A stretch of DNA of 64,000 bases from an uncultured Oscillospiraceae bacterium (GCA_900754965.1 CAAEEO010000020.1:1-64000); one strand, 5' to 3'; counted from the first letter of the stretch, positions 51,813-61,432 are shown. A program made the numbers and translations. Notes: generated by a model from the letters alone, not told the origin.

Positions 51813-51929
51813 TTAGTCCGCCCCTGTATTTTCAGTGTTCCTGTCCGCACCCAGTCCGGCCCTGTATAACAGCCAGCAGACAGGGTCTCCTGTGGTGCTG
51901 AACACGTCCCACAGACATTGCAGATCCAT
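51813..51929 (-). CDS. yqzL: YqzL-family small protein
   Basis: This 38-residue gene begins MDLQCLWDVFSTTGDPVCWL. The pattern W-x-x-F-x-x-T-G-x-x-x-x-x-L-x-Y is that of YqzL, which sits between era and recO in Bacillus, exactly as here. AGGAGG is eight bases before the ATG. Its function is unknown. Confidence 0.75.
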   Translation of the reverse strand: MDLQCLWDVFSTTGDPVCWLLYRAGLGADRNTENTGAD

Positions 51930-52014
51930 TTTTGCCGCCTCCTTTTGGGAATGCATCATTAGGTTTCCCGGAAACAGGCAAAATTATGACTGCAATCTCT
52001 CCCCATTCCGGCGA

Positions 52015-52908
52015 TCAGCCGTCGTAGCTGTAGCCGAAATTCCGCAGACGGGACTCGGAATCTCTCCACCGTTCCTGGATTTTCACAAAGGTCTGCAAGT
52101 ATACCTTTGCGTCCAGGAAATTTTCCATATCTTTCCGCGCCATTTCGCCGATTTTCTTCAGCATGGCGCCTTTTTTTCCGATGATGATGCCCTTGTGGCT
52201 TTCCTTCTCACAGACGATGGTGGCATCAATCTCCACCACACCGTCTTCCCGGGTGTGAAACCGGGTGATCTCCACAGCCGTGCCATGGGGAATCTCATGC
52301 TGCAGGCACAGCAGCAGCTTTTCCCGAATGAACTCTGCGCAGATCTGCCGCTCCGGCTGGTCGGTGATCATATCCTCCGGGAACAGCGCCGGCCCTTCAA
52401 TGGCAAACTTGCGCAGCTCGTCCACCAGTTCTTCCAGACCCGTTCCCTTCCGTGCAGACACCGGCACCACGGCGTCAAAGTTATGTTCCTGGGTATATGC
52501 CGCGATCACAGCCAGCAGATCCTGCTTGTCCACCGTGTCGATCTTATTGATGACCAGGACAGAGGGCGCGCGGCTGGCCTTGATTTTTGCGATCAGCTGT
52601 TTTTCCTGTTCGCCCACATTGGCGATAGGTTCCACCACCAGTGCGATTACATCCACATCCGCCACGGACTCTTCCACCACTTTGACCATGTAATCGCCCA
52701 AACGGTTTTTGGCCCGGTGGAATCCCGGGGTGTCCATCAGCACAATCTGTGTCTCGTCCCGCTCCAATACCGCAAAAATACGGTTCCGGGTGGTCTGGGG
52801 TTTATTGGACACAATGGAAATTTTTTCCCCCACCAGGGCATTGGTCAGGGTAGACTTGCCCACATTCGGGCGGCCCGCAAGGGTGACCATCACATTTTTC
52901 GTTATCAT
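52015..52908 (-). CDS. era: GTPase Era
   Basis: The 297-residue protein has a GTPase domain (GRPNVGKSTLTNAL, DTPGFH, NKID) and a KH domain (GIIIGKKGAMLKKIGEMARKD) that binds the 16S rRNA 3' end. It checks 30S assembly. The ATG at 52908 overlaps the ybeY stop (ATGA) and has AAGGAGA upstream. Confidence 0.96.
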   Translation of the reverse strand: MITKNVMVTLAGRPNVGKSTLTNALVGEKISIVSNKPQTTRNRIFAVLERDETQIVLMDTPGFHRAKNRLGDYMVKVVEESVADVDVIALVVEPIANVGEQEKQLIAKIKASRAPSVLVINKIDTVDKQDLLAVIAAYTQEHNFDAVVPVSARKGTGLEELVDELRKFAIEGPALFPEDMITDQPERQICAEFIREKLLLCLQHEIPHGTAVEITRFHTREDGVVEIDATIVCEKESHKGIIIGKKGAMLKKIGEMARKDMENFLDAKVYLQTFVKIQERWRDSESRLRNFGYSYDG

Positions 52909-53441
52909 TTCTCTGTCTCTCCTTCCAGACCAAGCTGTGCCATGATGCATTTTTCGTGGGCACGCATCAGCCGTTTCTCTTCGCCCTCATCCATGTGGTC
53001 ATACCCCAGCAAATGCAGCACGGAATGCACAGCCAAATAGCACAGTTCCCGCTCCAGACTGTGTCCGTATTCCTCTGCCTGCCGGCGGCACTGGGCCACA
53101 TCGATAACCATATCCCCCAGGAAAATCCGACCTGTGGCCGGTTCCTGTTCACACACTGCCGGGTCAAATGCCTCCGGAGTCAATTCATTGAACGGGAAGG
53201 ACAGCACATCCGTATGCCGGTCCACGCCCCGCTGGGCCAGATTGATCTCATGGATTCGCCGATCGCCGGTCAGCATGATCTCGACCCGGCAGGGAACGGT
53301 CACATTCTCCATTGCCAGTGCCGTCCGCACGGCTTTCCGCAGCATCCGGCACAGGCCCCGCACTTCCCTGCGGGGCAGATCACCGTAAATATTGATTTCA
53401 TGGGAAAGGAAAATTCCCAATCCCCTCCAACTTGTTTTCAT
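52905..53441 (-). CDS. ybeY: Endoribonuclease YbeY
   Basis: The 178-residue metalloprotein has the zinc motif HSVLHLLGYDH (H-x3-H-x5-H) and RGVDRHTDVLSFPFNE. It acts in 16S rRNA maturation and ribosome quality control. It lies between phoH and era. The N-terminal ten residues are weakly supported, but GAGGG nine bases before the ATG fits. Confidence 0.92.
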   Translation of the reverse strand: MKTSWRGLGIFLSHEINIYGDLPRREVRGLCRMLRKAVRTALAMENVTVPCRVEIMLTGDRRIHEINLAQRGVDRHTDVLSFPFNELTPEAFDPAVCEQEPATGRIFLGDMVIDVAQCRRQAEEYGHSLERELCYLAVHSVLHLLGYDHMDEGEEKRLMRAHEKCIMAQLGLEGETEK

Positions 53442-53497
53442 GGCTGTATACCCTCACTTTCCGTTTCCGATCCTTGTACGGATCGTCCCGTAATCGA

Positions 53498-54523
53498 TTA
53501 CTTTCGTTCCAATTTTTTTCGTTCTGCCACTTTTCTTCCGGCAGGTTTTTCCTGCCCCCGCTCCGTTCCATGGGCCTTGTCGTCCCGCTCGTAAGCCTCA
53601 ATAATCTTTTGCACCAGTTCGTGCCGCACCACATCCGCACCGGACAGGCGGCAGATGGCAATATCTTCCACACCGTCCAGTACCCGCATCGCCTCTTTCA
53701 GTCCGGAGACCTTGTCTGCCGGCAGGTCAATCTGGGTCACATCGCCGGTAATCACAATTTTGGAACCAAATCCCAACCGGGTCAGAAACATCTTCATCTG
53801 CTCCCGACTGGTGTTCTGGGCCTCGTCCAGAATAATAAAACTGTCATCCAGTGTGCGCCCACGCATATAGGCCAGAGGCGCCACTTCAATATTGCCCCGC
53901 TCCAGATACTTCTGGTAGGTTTCCATCCCCAGCATTTCATACAGCGCATCATACAGCGGCCGCAGATACGGGTCCACCTTGCTTTGCAAATCGCCGGGCA
54001 AGAATCCCAACCGCTCTCCGGCTTCCACCGCAGGGCGGGTCAGAATGATGCGGTTGACTTTTTCCGCCCGGAACGCCGCCACCGCAGCAGCCACTGCCAG
54101 ATAGGTCTTTCCGGTACCGGCCGGGCCGATGCCCAGGGTGACGGTATTTTCCATAATTGCCCGGACATAATTTTTCTGTCCGATGGTCTTGGCCTTGATG
54201 GGTTTTCCCTTGGCTGTGACACACACCACATCTTTTGCCAGTTCCGGAATACTGTTCTCCCGGCCCTCTCCCACCAGTTTCATGATATACCGAACATTCT
54301 GGGAGTCAATCTCCTCCCCTTTGGCAGCCAGATTCAGCAGTCCCGTAATGGCCTTCTCCGCCAACATCACTGCCTCCGGCTCGCCGGTGATCCGGAGCTG
54401 TTCCTCCCGATTCACCACCTGTACACCGTATTCACTTTCAATGATCCGCAAATTCTGGTCAAACGAGCCGAACACATTGATCACATGTTCCACGCGCTCT
54501 ACGGGGATCGTTTTTTCAATCAT
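53498..54523 (-). CDS. phoH: PhoH-like ATPase (PhoH/YbeZ)
   Basis: The 341-residue protein has an N-terminal KH-like part and a P-loop domain (GIGPAGTGKTYLAVAAAV, Walker B SFIILDEAQN, ITGDVTQIDLP). It is paired with YbeY and probably helps RNA processing. The C-terminal tail is basic. The ATG at 54523 overlaps the yqfD end by 8 bp. Confidence 0.93.
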   Translation of the reverse strand: MIEKTIPVERVEHVINVFGSFDQNLRIIESEYGVQVVNREEQLRITGEPEAVMLAEKAITGLLNLAAKGEEIDSQNVRYIMKLVGEGRENSIPELAKDVVCVTAKGKPIKAKTIGQKNYVRAIMENTVTLGIGPAGTGKTYLAVAAAVAAFRAEKVNRIILTRPAVEAGERLGFLPGDLQSKVDPYLRPLYDALYEMLGMETYQKYLERGNIEVAPLAYMRGRTLDDSFIILDEAQNTSREQMKMFLTRLGFGSKIVITGDVTQIDLPADKVSGLKEAMRVLDGVEDIAICRLSGADVVRHELVQKIIEAYERDDKAHGTERGQEKPAGRKVAERKKLERK

Positions 54524-55751
54524 CTGCTGTTTCCTCTCTCGCTGCATTTTCCAGTTGTACCCGCTCGATTTCCTCCGGGGTCATGGGAATCTCCCTGGCA
54601 ATATTTTCCAAACATTCCCCATACAATGTGGCGCGCAAAGCGCCCTCCCGGCTCGAAAAGCACACTGTGGAGGCGGTCACGACGCCGTCCTCCCCGATCA
54701 GCGTTTTCAAATATGCATTCAATGCCCGCTCCATTTCCTGCTGTAATTGCTCCGGCTCCAGAGAACAGGGACTGAGCGCGTATTCTCGGAAGGTTTCCCG
54801 GACAATGGAAACAGGAAGGGTAAATACACCCTCCACCGACAACGGGTATTCTTTTATGATTTTATCACAATTCCCCTCATAAATTCCACTATTCCCATAA
54901 AAATTTATTCGGTTCTTCCCGAAAACCAGGGAAAACCGGTGGGTCTGCCGCCCGGTGTAGTTTTTTTTCATCTGCTCCAGAGGCAAATCCGCCCGAATCG
55001 TATACCAGGTTCTGGCCTCTACCCGGCCCAAAGCGTGTTCCAGACGGGTGGGCGCCAGTGTGCTGGGGACTGCGCCGGAAATCAGTACCTCTTCCTCCGG
55101 CACCGTCTGCCCCCGTCCAGTCAAAGGCTCTCCCCGCAGCACGCTCATTCCGGTAATCAGTCCCGGCTTTTCCGCCACCACATGGGTGGGAATATCCTCA
55201 TAGACCATCTCCGGCTTTTCCCGTTTCTCCCGCACAATCACGGTAATGGTGCTGGAATCATAATTCACCGCCGCCCAACGCAGTTCCGGCATCTGCAGCA
55301 GCAATTCATTGCGCAGAACCTCTCCGCTGAAAGCCGGCCAAAAGCTGCCAACACCCACGCCGCAGTCCTCCAGAGCCCGGAGAATCTGTCCGGTGGTCAG
55401 CTCCTCATTGCCCTCCACGCGAATGTTCCAGACAAAAGCGGAAGAGACTGCCAGCAGCACTGTACAGACCACTGCCCCGGCAATCAGCGCATATCGGCGG
55501 CGCAGTCCCCGGAGCACAATCGGCGCCCCGCACTGCCGGCTGCTGCAGACCCGGCACTGACAGCGCAGCGCCAGTGCCGCCACCGTATCTGCCTGTTTGC
55601 GCCGAACCTTCATCTGCACGGTAAAAGCGTCCGGTTTCCTGACGCTCCAAAACTCGATATTGCGGGCCGCACAGGCGTTCAGCACGCTCTCCGGAAGGGT
55701 CCCCTGGATTTCCATGCTGACCCACCCCCGAAAATACTCCACAAGTCTCAT
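54516..55751 (-). CDS. yqfD: Sporulation protein YqfD
   Basis: The 411-residue protein begins FRGWVSMEIQGTLPESVLNACAARNI, has one membrane segment (ALIAGAVVCTVLLAVSSAFVW, about 88-108) and a large outer domain starting RVEGNEELTTGQIL. YqfD is a sigma-E-regulated sporulation membrane protein in Bacillus. It follows yqfC by 16 bp. Confidence 0.88.
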   Translation of the reverse strand: MRLVEYFRGWVSMEIQGTLPESVLNACAARNIEFWSVRKPDAFTVQMKVRRKQADTVAALALRCQCRVCSSRQCGAPIVLRGLRRRYALIAGAVVCTVLLAVSSAFVWNIRVEGNEELTTGQILRALEDCGVGVGSFWPAFSGEVLRNELLLQMPELRWAAVNYDSSTITVIVREKREKPEMVYEDIPTHVVAEKPGLITGMSVLRGEPLTGRGQTVPEEEVLISGAVPSTLAPTRLEHALGRVEARTWYTIRADLPLEQMKKNYTGRQTHRFSLVFGKNRINFYGNSGIYEGNCDKIIKEYPLSVEGVFTLPVSIVRETFREYALSPCSLEPEQLQQEMERALNAYLKTLIGEDGVVTASTVCFSSREGALRATLYGECLENIAREIPMTPEEIERVQLENAAREETADD

Positions 55752-55767
55752 ACAGCGCTCCTTGATC

Positions 55768-56037
55768 TCATTGAAATTCCACAGACAAAACCTGTCCGGT
55801 GATGATCAGGTCATTCCGATCCATGGCCCGCAATTCCAGTCCGTTTCCCCGGATGCACACCCGGGTACGGCCGCCATGGATTTCCACGCAATCCTCTGCA
55901 TAGGACAGCAGTCCCTTATGATTTTCCACCAGTACCCGCATCTTTCCGGTAATGGTGATCTTCGGTACTCCCGCCACGGCATCAGCCGGGAGGTCAAAGC
56001 GTTCCGCCGTTTCTTCCGGCAGATCTCTCCATCCCAT
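55768..56037 (-). CDS. yqfC: Sporulation protein YqfC (YabP/YqfC family)
   Basis: The 89-residue protein has PKITITGKMRVLVENHKGLLSYAED, the core of YabP/YqfC proteins, and ends ITGQVLSVEF. It accompanies yqfD in nearly all sporeformers. A sigma-E-like -10 lies 22 bp upstream. Confidence 0.85.
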   Translation of the reverse strand: MGWRDLPEETAERFDLPADAVAGVPKITITGKMRVLVENHKGLLSYAEDCVEIHGGRTRVCIRGNGLELRAMDRNDLIITGQVLSVEFQ

Positions 56038-56058
56038 CGTTCACACCCCCACACGGAA

Positions 56059-56066
56059 ACTGTATG
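56059..56066 (-). promoter_or_regulatory. Sigma-E-like -10 of the yqfC-yqfD operon
   Basis: CATACAGT on the minus strand matches the sigma-E -10 consensus CATACAAT in seven of eight positions. The -35 is unclear. yqfC and yqfD belong to the sigma-E regulon in Bacillus. Confidence 0.4.
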
Positions 56067-56174
56067 AATGAGCCTGCCGGGTCATGCGTTTTTGTCCCGA
56101 ACCGTGATGCTCCGGAAAGTTTTCCGTTCCCCCCTCATAGACTCCAAGTAACGCTCGTACCAAGGAGGCTGACC

Positions 56175-57161
56175 ATGAAATCCAATGCCGCAAAACATAC
56201 ATTTTCTCCGTTTTTTCCTCTGGCTGCCGCATTGTGCGCCCTATTGGGGATGCTGCTGTTCTCCCAGCAGGCTGTGGAGGGGGCTAAACGGGGCCTGTCC
56301 ATCTGCGCCAATATGATTGTACCGTCGCTGTTTCCCTTTTTCGTGCTCTCGTTTCTGCTCAACGATCTGGGACTTCCGTCCTATCTGGGCCGGTTTCTGG
56401 AGCCGGTAATGAACCGGCTGTTCGGTGTCAGCGGTGCCGGTGCCTCCGCCTTCCTCATTGGAATCACCGGCGGTTATCCCCTGGGTGCCGCCTGCATCGC
56501 CGATCTGGTGCGCCGGGGAGATCTGCGCCGGGAAGAAGGAGAACGCCTTCTGCCGTTCTGCAACAATTCCGGCCCGGCATTCATCATCGGCGCCGCCGGG
56601 ATTGGCATTTTTCACTCCAGTGCCGTGGGACTTGCCCTATACGGCGCGCATATCCTCTCTGCGCTGATCGTCGGTCTGTTTCTCTCCGGCAGTCATACCG
56701 GTCAGCCGGATGCCCCCCGCATTTTGATACGGGGCATGAGCTTATCCCAATCCCTGCCCAATGCCATTAAAAATGCCACCATGCAAATCCTGACAGTGTG
56801 CGGATTTGTGGTGACATTCAGTGTGCTGACCGATCTTTTGGATACCATGGGCGTGTTTTCCGCCATTTATGGACGCATCGCCCAGTATACCGGGTACGAA
56901 CTGCGGCTGACAAGAGCCATCCTCACCGGCTTTTTGGAACTGGGCTGCGGTGTGGGGGCCTTGGAGGGCGCGGCAATCACGCCGGTCAATCTGGCAGCCT
57001 GCGCTTTCCTGATCGGATTTGGCGGAATTTCCGTTGCCATGCAAACCGCCTCCGTTCTCGCAGGAACCAATATAAAAGTCTCCCGGCACCTGGCCGGGAG
57101 ACTGCCGAACGCGGCAATCTCCGCGTTTTTGGTATACACTTTTGGTTCTTTGCTTTTATGA
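56175..57161 (+). CDS. ylbJ: Sporulation integral membrane protein YlbJ
   Basis: The 328-residue protein has about eight membrane segments and nucleoside-transporter-like Gate motifs: NMIVPSLFPFFVLSFLL, GGYPLGAACIADL, FCNNSGPAFIIGA and FLELGCGVGAL. YlbJ is widespread in sporeformers and is needed for normal spores. GGAGG precedes the ATG at 56175. Its 3' end overlaps the convergent hypothetical gene by 6 bp. Confidence 0.9.
   Translation: MKSNAAKHTFSPFFPLAAALCALLGMLLFSQQAVEGAKRGLSICANMIVPSLFPFFVLSFLLNDLGLPSYLGRFLEPVMNRLFGVSGAGASAFLIGITGGYPLGAACIADLVRRGDLRREEGERLLPFCNNSGPAFIIGAAGIGIFHSSAVGLALYGAHILSALIVGLFLSGSHTGQPDAPRILIRGMSLSQSLPNAIKNATMQILTVCGFVVTFSVLTDLLDTMGVFSAIYGRIAQYTGYELRLTRAILTGFLELGCGVGALEGAAITPVNLAACAFLIGFGGISVAMQTASVLAGTNIKVSRHLAGRLPNAAISAFLVYTFGSLLL
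57077..57130. terminator. Two hairpins with opposite T-runs inside the ylbJ 3' end
   Basis: AGTCTCCCGGC/GCCGGGAGACT (57077-57103) is followed on the minus strand by TTTATATT and can end the convergent gene at 57156. AACGCGG/CCGCGTT (57108-57127) is followed on the plus strand by TTT. Both lie within ylbJ codons. Confidence 0.5.
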
Positions 57162-57770
57162 CTCTGTCGCCTGGCAGACGGCGATGAAAAAGCGGTTAAA
57201 TTCCGGCTCCCGGTCATAAAACAGACCGTGATACGCAGCAATCCACTCTTTTCCCGTCAAGGATGCAGAAAAGACCTCTTGCCACAGACCGTCCAGCCAG
57301 AGCAGATCCTGTTTGCACTGCAGCAGCAGTTCCTGAAACTCCGGGTCACGCTCGTCCTCAGCCCCGGTGACATAGGGCAGCAGGTATGCGCTGAGTTTCA
57401 GGCATCTGTCCCGCACTTCAAAATTCCCGGTCGAGAATTTTCCAATGTACGAATCGTCTTTCATTTGGGAATACAGTCGGAAGTAGGACTCCATTTTCCC
57501 CAAACTGTCCGCACAGTCCTGTGCCCAAGAGGATAGAGCGCTGAGACTGGTGCGCCGCTCCTGTTCCGTTTCCATTTCCATGGCATGGTCAATCAGATCA
57601 CACATGCACTGTAAGCACACGGAAATATGTTCCGTATTCGTTGCCGCGTTCACTGTCTGCTCCGCCAGGGCCTGCCGGAAACGATATTCCCGATAAACTG
57701 CCCGACCGGGAAATGCTGCAAGCAGCACCACCGCTAAGACAGTGCCCATAAGAACCAATCTTTTTTTCAT
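57156..57770 (-). CDS. Membrane-anchored protein of unknown function
   Basis: The 204-residue protein has an N-terminal membrane anchor (RLVLMGTVLAVVLLAAFP, about 4-22) and a helical outer part with DLIDHAMEMETEQERRTSL and LSSWAQDCADSLGKMESYF. The layout is reminiscent of the N-terminal half of YpeB-type germination proteins, but I cannot confirm it. GGAGA precedes the ATG at 57770. It follows the chromate-transporter pair by 10 bp. Confidence 0.55.
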   Translation of the reverse strand: MKKRLVLMGTVLAVVLLAAFPGRAVYREYRFRQALAEQTVNAATNTEHISVCLQCMCDLIDHAMEMETEQERRTSLSALSSWAQDCADSLGKMESYFRLYSQMKDDSYIGKFSTGNFEVRDRCLKLSAYLLPYVTGAEDERDPEFQELLLQCKQDLLWLDGLWQEVFSASLTGKEWIAAYHGLFYDREPEFNRFFIAVCQATES

Positions 57771-57780
57771 AAAAGTCTCC

Positions 57781-58368
57781 TTACACACCGGCAAACCGGA
57801 ACACCGCTCCGATTACCGCCGAGGCCAGAATCAGAATAATCGGGTGCATGGACTTGATCTTCGGCACCCACCGGGTGCAGACCAGCAGTATTGCCGCCAG
57901 CAGAATGCACTTCCAACGGAACAGATCCATCCAGTTTCCCGTCTGCTGATACAGTCCCGTATTCAGCAAAGACAGCACCACCACACTCATTCCCGCTGCG
58001 GCAATCAGACCCACCGAGCAGGGACGCAGGCCGTAAAATCCGGCGTCCACATAGCGGTTGCTGCGGAACTGCTGCAGGAATCGGGCAATGATGAGAATCA
58101 CGATGACAGAGGGCGTCACAAGTCCCAGGGTGGCAACAATCGCACCGGGAATTCCACCCGTGGTAAATCCCACATAGGTGGCCATATTCACCCCGATGGG
58201 GCCGGGAGTGGATTCTCCCACAGCGATCATGTTGGCCAGTTCCTCCGTGGTAAACCAACCGGTGCTCTCTGAAATGTCATACAGGAACGGGACCGTGGCC
58301 ATACCGCCGCCCACGGCGAACAGTCCGGTCTTAAAAAACTCATAAAACAGACGAAGGTACAGCATCAT
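57781..58368 (-). CDS. Chromate transporter family protein, half-size (second of pair)
   Basis: The 195-residue protein has about six membrane segments. FFKTGLFAVGGGMATVPFL and GESTPGPIGVNMATYVGF match the CHR domain. Two half-size subunits encoded together form the short-chain CHR pump. It overlaps the upstream partner by 4 bp. Chromate is only one possible substrate. Confidence 0.85.
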   Translation of the reverse strand: MMLYLRLFYEFFKTGLFAVGGGMATVPFLYDISESTGWFTTEELANMIAVGESTPGPIGVNMATYVGFTTGGIPGAIVATLGLVTPSVIVILIIARFLQQFRSNRYVDAGFYGLRPCSVGLIAAAGMSVVVLSLLNTGLYQQTGNWMDLFRWKCILLAAILLVCTRWVPKIKSMHPIILILASAVIGAVFRFAGV

Positions 58369-58907
58369 TTTCCCCGCACCCCCAATGTCGTCAGCAGAAT
58401 CCCCGCAGCAGCGGAAAACACCACAAAGATCACCGGAGAAAGGTCCAGAAACACGCTCAGCAGAAACACCAGCAAAAAGATCACCAGCGCGCCCTTATCC
58501 GCCACTGCGCCTTTCCACAGTTTCACAACAGAATTGAACACCAATACACACACGCACACCCGGATTCCGGCGAAGGCATTCTGCACCACCGGCAGATGGG
58601 CAAAATTCTCCAGAATACCGGCAATGGCCATAATGATGAGCAAAGACGGCAAAATCACGCCGATGGTGGCGCAGATTCCGCCCAGATTTCCCGCCTGTTT
58701 CCGTCCCACAAAAGTGGCCGTATTCACAGCGATCACGCCCGGCGTACACTGCCCCACAGCGTAGTAGTCCATCAGCTCCTCACTTTCGGCCCAATGCTTT
58801 CCGTCCACCACTTCCCGTTCCAGGATGGGCAGCATGGCATAGCCTCCGCCAAAGGTCATCACACCCACTTTTGCAAATGTGATGACCAGCTCCGTGTAAA
58901 TGCTCAT
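58365..58907 (-). CDS. Chromate transporter family protein, half-size (first of pair)
   Basis: The 180-residue protein has the CHR motifs TFAKVGVMTFGGGYAMLPIL and GQCTPGVIAVNTATFVG. The ATG at 58907 overlaps the phosphoglucomutase stop (ATGA) and follows GGAGAG. It pairs with the gene just downstream. Confidence 0.85.
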   Translation of the reverse strand: MSIYTELVITFAKVGVMTFGGGYAMLPILEREVVDGKHWAESEELMDYYAVGQCTPGVIAVNTATFVGRKQAGNLGGICATIGVILPSLLIIMAIAGILENFAHLPVVQNAFAGIRVCVCVLVFNSVVKLWKGAVADKGALVIFLLVFLLSVFLDLSPVIFVVFSAAAGILLTTLGVRGK

Positions 58908-60634
58908 CGTTTCAGACTCTCCGCGTAAGAGACAAATTTTGCCACTTTCTCCTGGCATTCGGGCATACTCTCGCCCCGGGCCAGAATATAGACCTTGATT
59001 TTCGGCTCCGTACCGGAGGGACGGACGATGAAGGAGGTACCGTCGCCCAGTTCAAAGTACAGCACATTGGAGCCCTTCATTTCCATGGTCTCCACCTTGC
59101 CCAGACCAGTGACAAACACACTGCCGTCCTGATAGTCCCGCATCCGCAGCACTTTCTCGCCGCCGATCTCTCTGGGCGGTTCTTTGCGCAGATCGACCAT
59201 GATCGCTTTCATATTCTTCAGGCCGTCCAATCCCGGCATCACCAGGTTGATGGTCTTTTCCGCAAAACAGCCATACTTCTCGTACAGGCTGTCCATGGCC
59301 TGTTTCAGCGTCATGCCCTTGTCGTAGTAGTATGCAGCCATTTCTGCCACCATCACAGAGGCAGTCACAGCGTCTTTATCCCGCACATAATCGCCCATCA
59401 TATAGCCGTAGCTCTCTTCGTAGGCCATGACATACTCATAGGTGCCTTCCCGCTTAAATTTTGCCAGCCGTTCAGCCATAAACTTAAATCCGGTGAAGGT
59501 TTCCTCCATGTGCACTCCGTTGCGCTCACAGACCTCCCGTGCCATTTCCGTGGTCACGATGGTCTTCAGCGCCGCAGCATTCTCCGGCAGGGTGCCGGCA
59601 GCCTTGCGGGCAGTGATGATATAGTCCAGCAGCAGCACACCCATCTGGTTACCGCTGATGGGGATAAATTCGCCTTTTTCATCTCGCACCATCACACCGA
59701 TGCGATCGGAGTCCGGGTCGGTGCCGATGATCAGATCGCTGCCCAGCTTGTTGGCCAGATCGACAGCCAGATAAAATCCTTCGGGATTTTCCGGGTTAGG
59801 ACTTGCCACCGTGGGGAAGGTGCCATCCGGCACCATCTGCTCTTCCACAGGGTACAGGTGTTTGATGCCCAGACGGTGCAGTGCCTCCGGCACCAGAACC
59901 CGTCCGGCGCCGTGGAACGGGGTATAGACGATCTTCAGGTCATCTGCCACTTTCCGCACCACTTCCCGGTTGATGGACTGGCCCAGGACACAGTCCAGGA
60001 AAGCGTTGTCCGTTTCCTCATCCATAAAGGTCACCATGCCGGACTCCAGTGCCTTATCAAAAGGCATGACGGAAACGCCGGTGAAAATATCCACCTTTTC
60101 CATTTCCGCGGCAATGGCGGCTGCGTGCTGAGGCGGCAGCTGTGCGCCGTCAGACCAGTAAACTTTATAACCGTTGTATTCTTTGGGATTGTGGCTGGCT
60201 GTGATATTCAGGCCGGCCGTGGTGCCGTACTTGATGACGGCAAAGCTCAATTCCGGGGTAGGCCGCATCCCGTTGGTGATCCGGACGCGGATGCCATTGG
60301 CCGCCATAACGCCTGCCGCCTCCCGGGCAAACACCTCACTGTTGACCCGGCAGTCATAGGCGATGGCCACGCCTTTCTGGCAGGCCTCCTCGCCCTCAGC
60401 CTTGATAACATTTGCAAAGGCCTGGGTGGCATGGCGGATGATATGCACATTCATCCGATGCAGTCCCACTGCCATTTCGCCCCGCAGCCCGGCAGTACCA
60501 AACTCCAGCGGCGCAAAAAAGCGGCTCTCGATCTCTTTCTCGTCATTCTCGATCGCTTTCAGTTCCTGCCATTCGGCCTCACTCAGTGCAGGACTGTCCA
60601 ACCAGCGCTGATACTCTTCCTTAAATGTTTTCAT
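58904..60634 (-). CDS. Phosphoglucomutase/phosphomannomutase
   Basis: The 576-residue alpha-D-phosphohexomutase has the phosphoserine loop TASHNPKEYNGYKVYW, the metal loop GTDPDSDRIG, the sugar loop EESYGYMMG and a C-terminal phosphate-binding RPSGTEPKIK. It interconverts hexose 1- and 6-phosphates. The length matches the PgcA-type of Firmicutes. Confidence 0.93.
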   Translation of the reverse strand: MKTFKEEYQRWLDSPALSEAEWQELKAIENDEKEIESRFFAPLEFGTAGLRGEMAVGLHRMNVHIIRHATQAFANVIKAEGEEACQKGVAIAYDCRVNSEVFAREAAGVMAANGIRVRITNGMRPTPELSFAVIKYGTTAGLNITASHNPKEYNGYKVYWSDGAQLPPQHAAAIAAEMEKVDIFTGVSVMPFDKALESGMVTFMDEETDNAFLDCVLGQSINREVVRKVADDLKIVYTPFHGAGRVLVPEALHRLGIKHLYPVEEQMVPDGTFPTVASPNPENPEGFYLAVDLANKLGSDLIIGTDPDSDRIGVMVRDEKGEFIPISGNQMGVLLLDYIITARKAAGTLPENAAALKTIVTTEMAREVCERNGVHMEETFTGFKFMAERLAKFKREGTYEYVMAYEESYGYMMGDYVRDKDAVTASVMVAEMAAYYYDKGMTLKQAMDSLYEKYGCFAEKTINLVMPGLDGLKNMKAIMVDLRKEPPREIGGEKVLRMRDYQDGSVFVTGLGKVETMEMKGSNVLYFELGDGTSFIVRPSGTEPKIKVYILARGESMPECQEKVAKFVSYAESLKR

Positions 60635-60938
60635 CGTCCTTTTGCTCCCCCTTCAGTAATGTTTCCGCGTCCTCGTGCATAGATGCAGGTACATACAAAT
60701 CTGCCCCCGTTACGCTGACGCCCAGTATGATTTCTCCAAAGTCTCCGTCATTGGAGTTGATGCGCACGCATGGAATCCCGTAGGCCTCCAACATATTGAT
60801 GGTAATCACATCCGCATAGTGATCACCCGCGCTGTGGCACAAGTATACCGGCGGCTCCAAACTGCCGTCCGGCATGCGGGGCCAATTTTTCAGCAGCTGC
60901 CCCGTAGGTTTTCTGCCCCACTTTCCTTTTCCGAACAT
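60621..60938 (-). CDS. DUF2007-like protein
   Basis: The 105-residue protein has VYLCHSAGDHYADVITINML, then EAYGIPCVRINSNDGDFG and GADLYVPASMHEDAETLL, which resembles the putative-signal-transducing DUF2007 fold. It overlaps the phosphoglucomutase gene by 14 bp. Function unknown. Confidence 0.6.
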   Translation of the reverse strand: MFGKGKWGRKPTGQLLKNWPRMPDGSLEPPVYLCHSAGDHYADVITINMLEAYGIPCVRINSNDGDFGEIILGVSVTGADLYVPASMHEDAETLLKGEQKDDENI

Positions 60939-60949
60939 GGCCGTGCCCC

Positions 60950-61432
60950 CTATTTGTGGTATTTTCGCCCGGCATTGATGGTAAATGCCCGGTAGATCTG
61001 TTCTGCCAGCATCACCCGCGCCAGGTGATGAGGGAAGGTCATGTCCGACATGGACAGCCGCAGATCGGCCTGCTGTTTCACCCGGTCATGCAATCCATTG
61101 GAACTGCCAATGATGAAACACAGACGACTGGTCCCCCCGGCGGCCCTCTCCGCAATGCGGGCGGCAAGCGCCTCACTGGACAGTTTCTGCCCTTCTACGC
61201 ACAGCGCCACCGTATAGGCTCCGGACGGGATCTTCGCCAGGATCTCCCCGGCCTCCTTTTCCAATGCATTGGAAATTTCCTTTTCCGAGGGGTCCTCCGG
61301 GCACTTTACTTCGGCCACTTCCACTGTTTCCAGTTTGCAGAACGCCCCCAGGCGTTTCTCATATTCCCGATACGCCTCTATGTAAAACTTTTCCCGCATT
61401 TTCCCTGCGCAGATCAGTTTGACTGTGAGCAT
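60950..61432 (-). CDS. rlmH: 23S rRNA (pseudouridine(1915)-N(3))-methyltransferase
   Basis: The 160-residue SPOUT enzyme has FIIGSSNGLHDRVKQQADLRLSMS and ends LAEQIYRAFTINAGRKYHK, the conserved SAM-binding knot and tail. It overlaps the MBL-fold gene by 19 bp. Confidence 0.96.
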   Translation of the reverse strand: MLTVKLICAGKMREKFYIEAYREYEKRLGAFCKLETVEVAEVKCPEDPSEKEISNALEKEAGEILAKIPSGAYTVALCVEGQKLSSEALAARIAERAAGGTSRLCFIIGSSNGLHDRVKQQADLRLSMSDMTFPHHLARVMLAEQIYRAFTINAGRKYHK

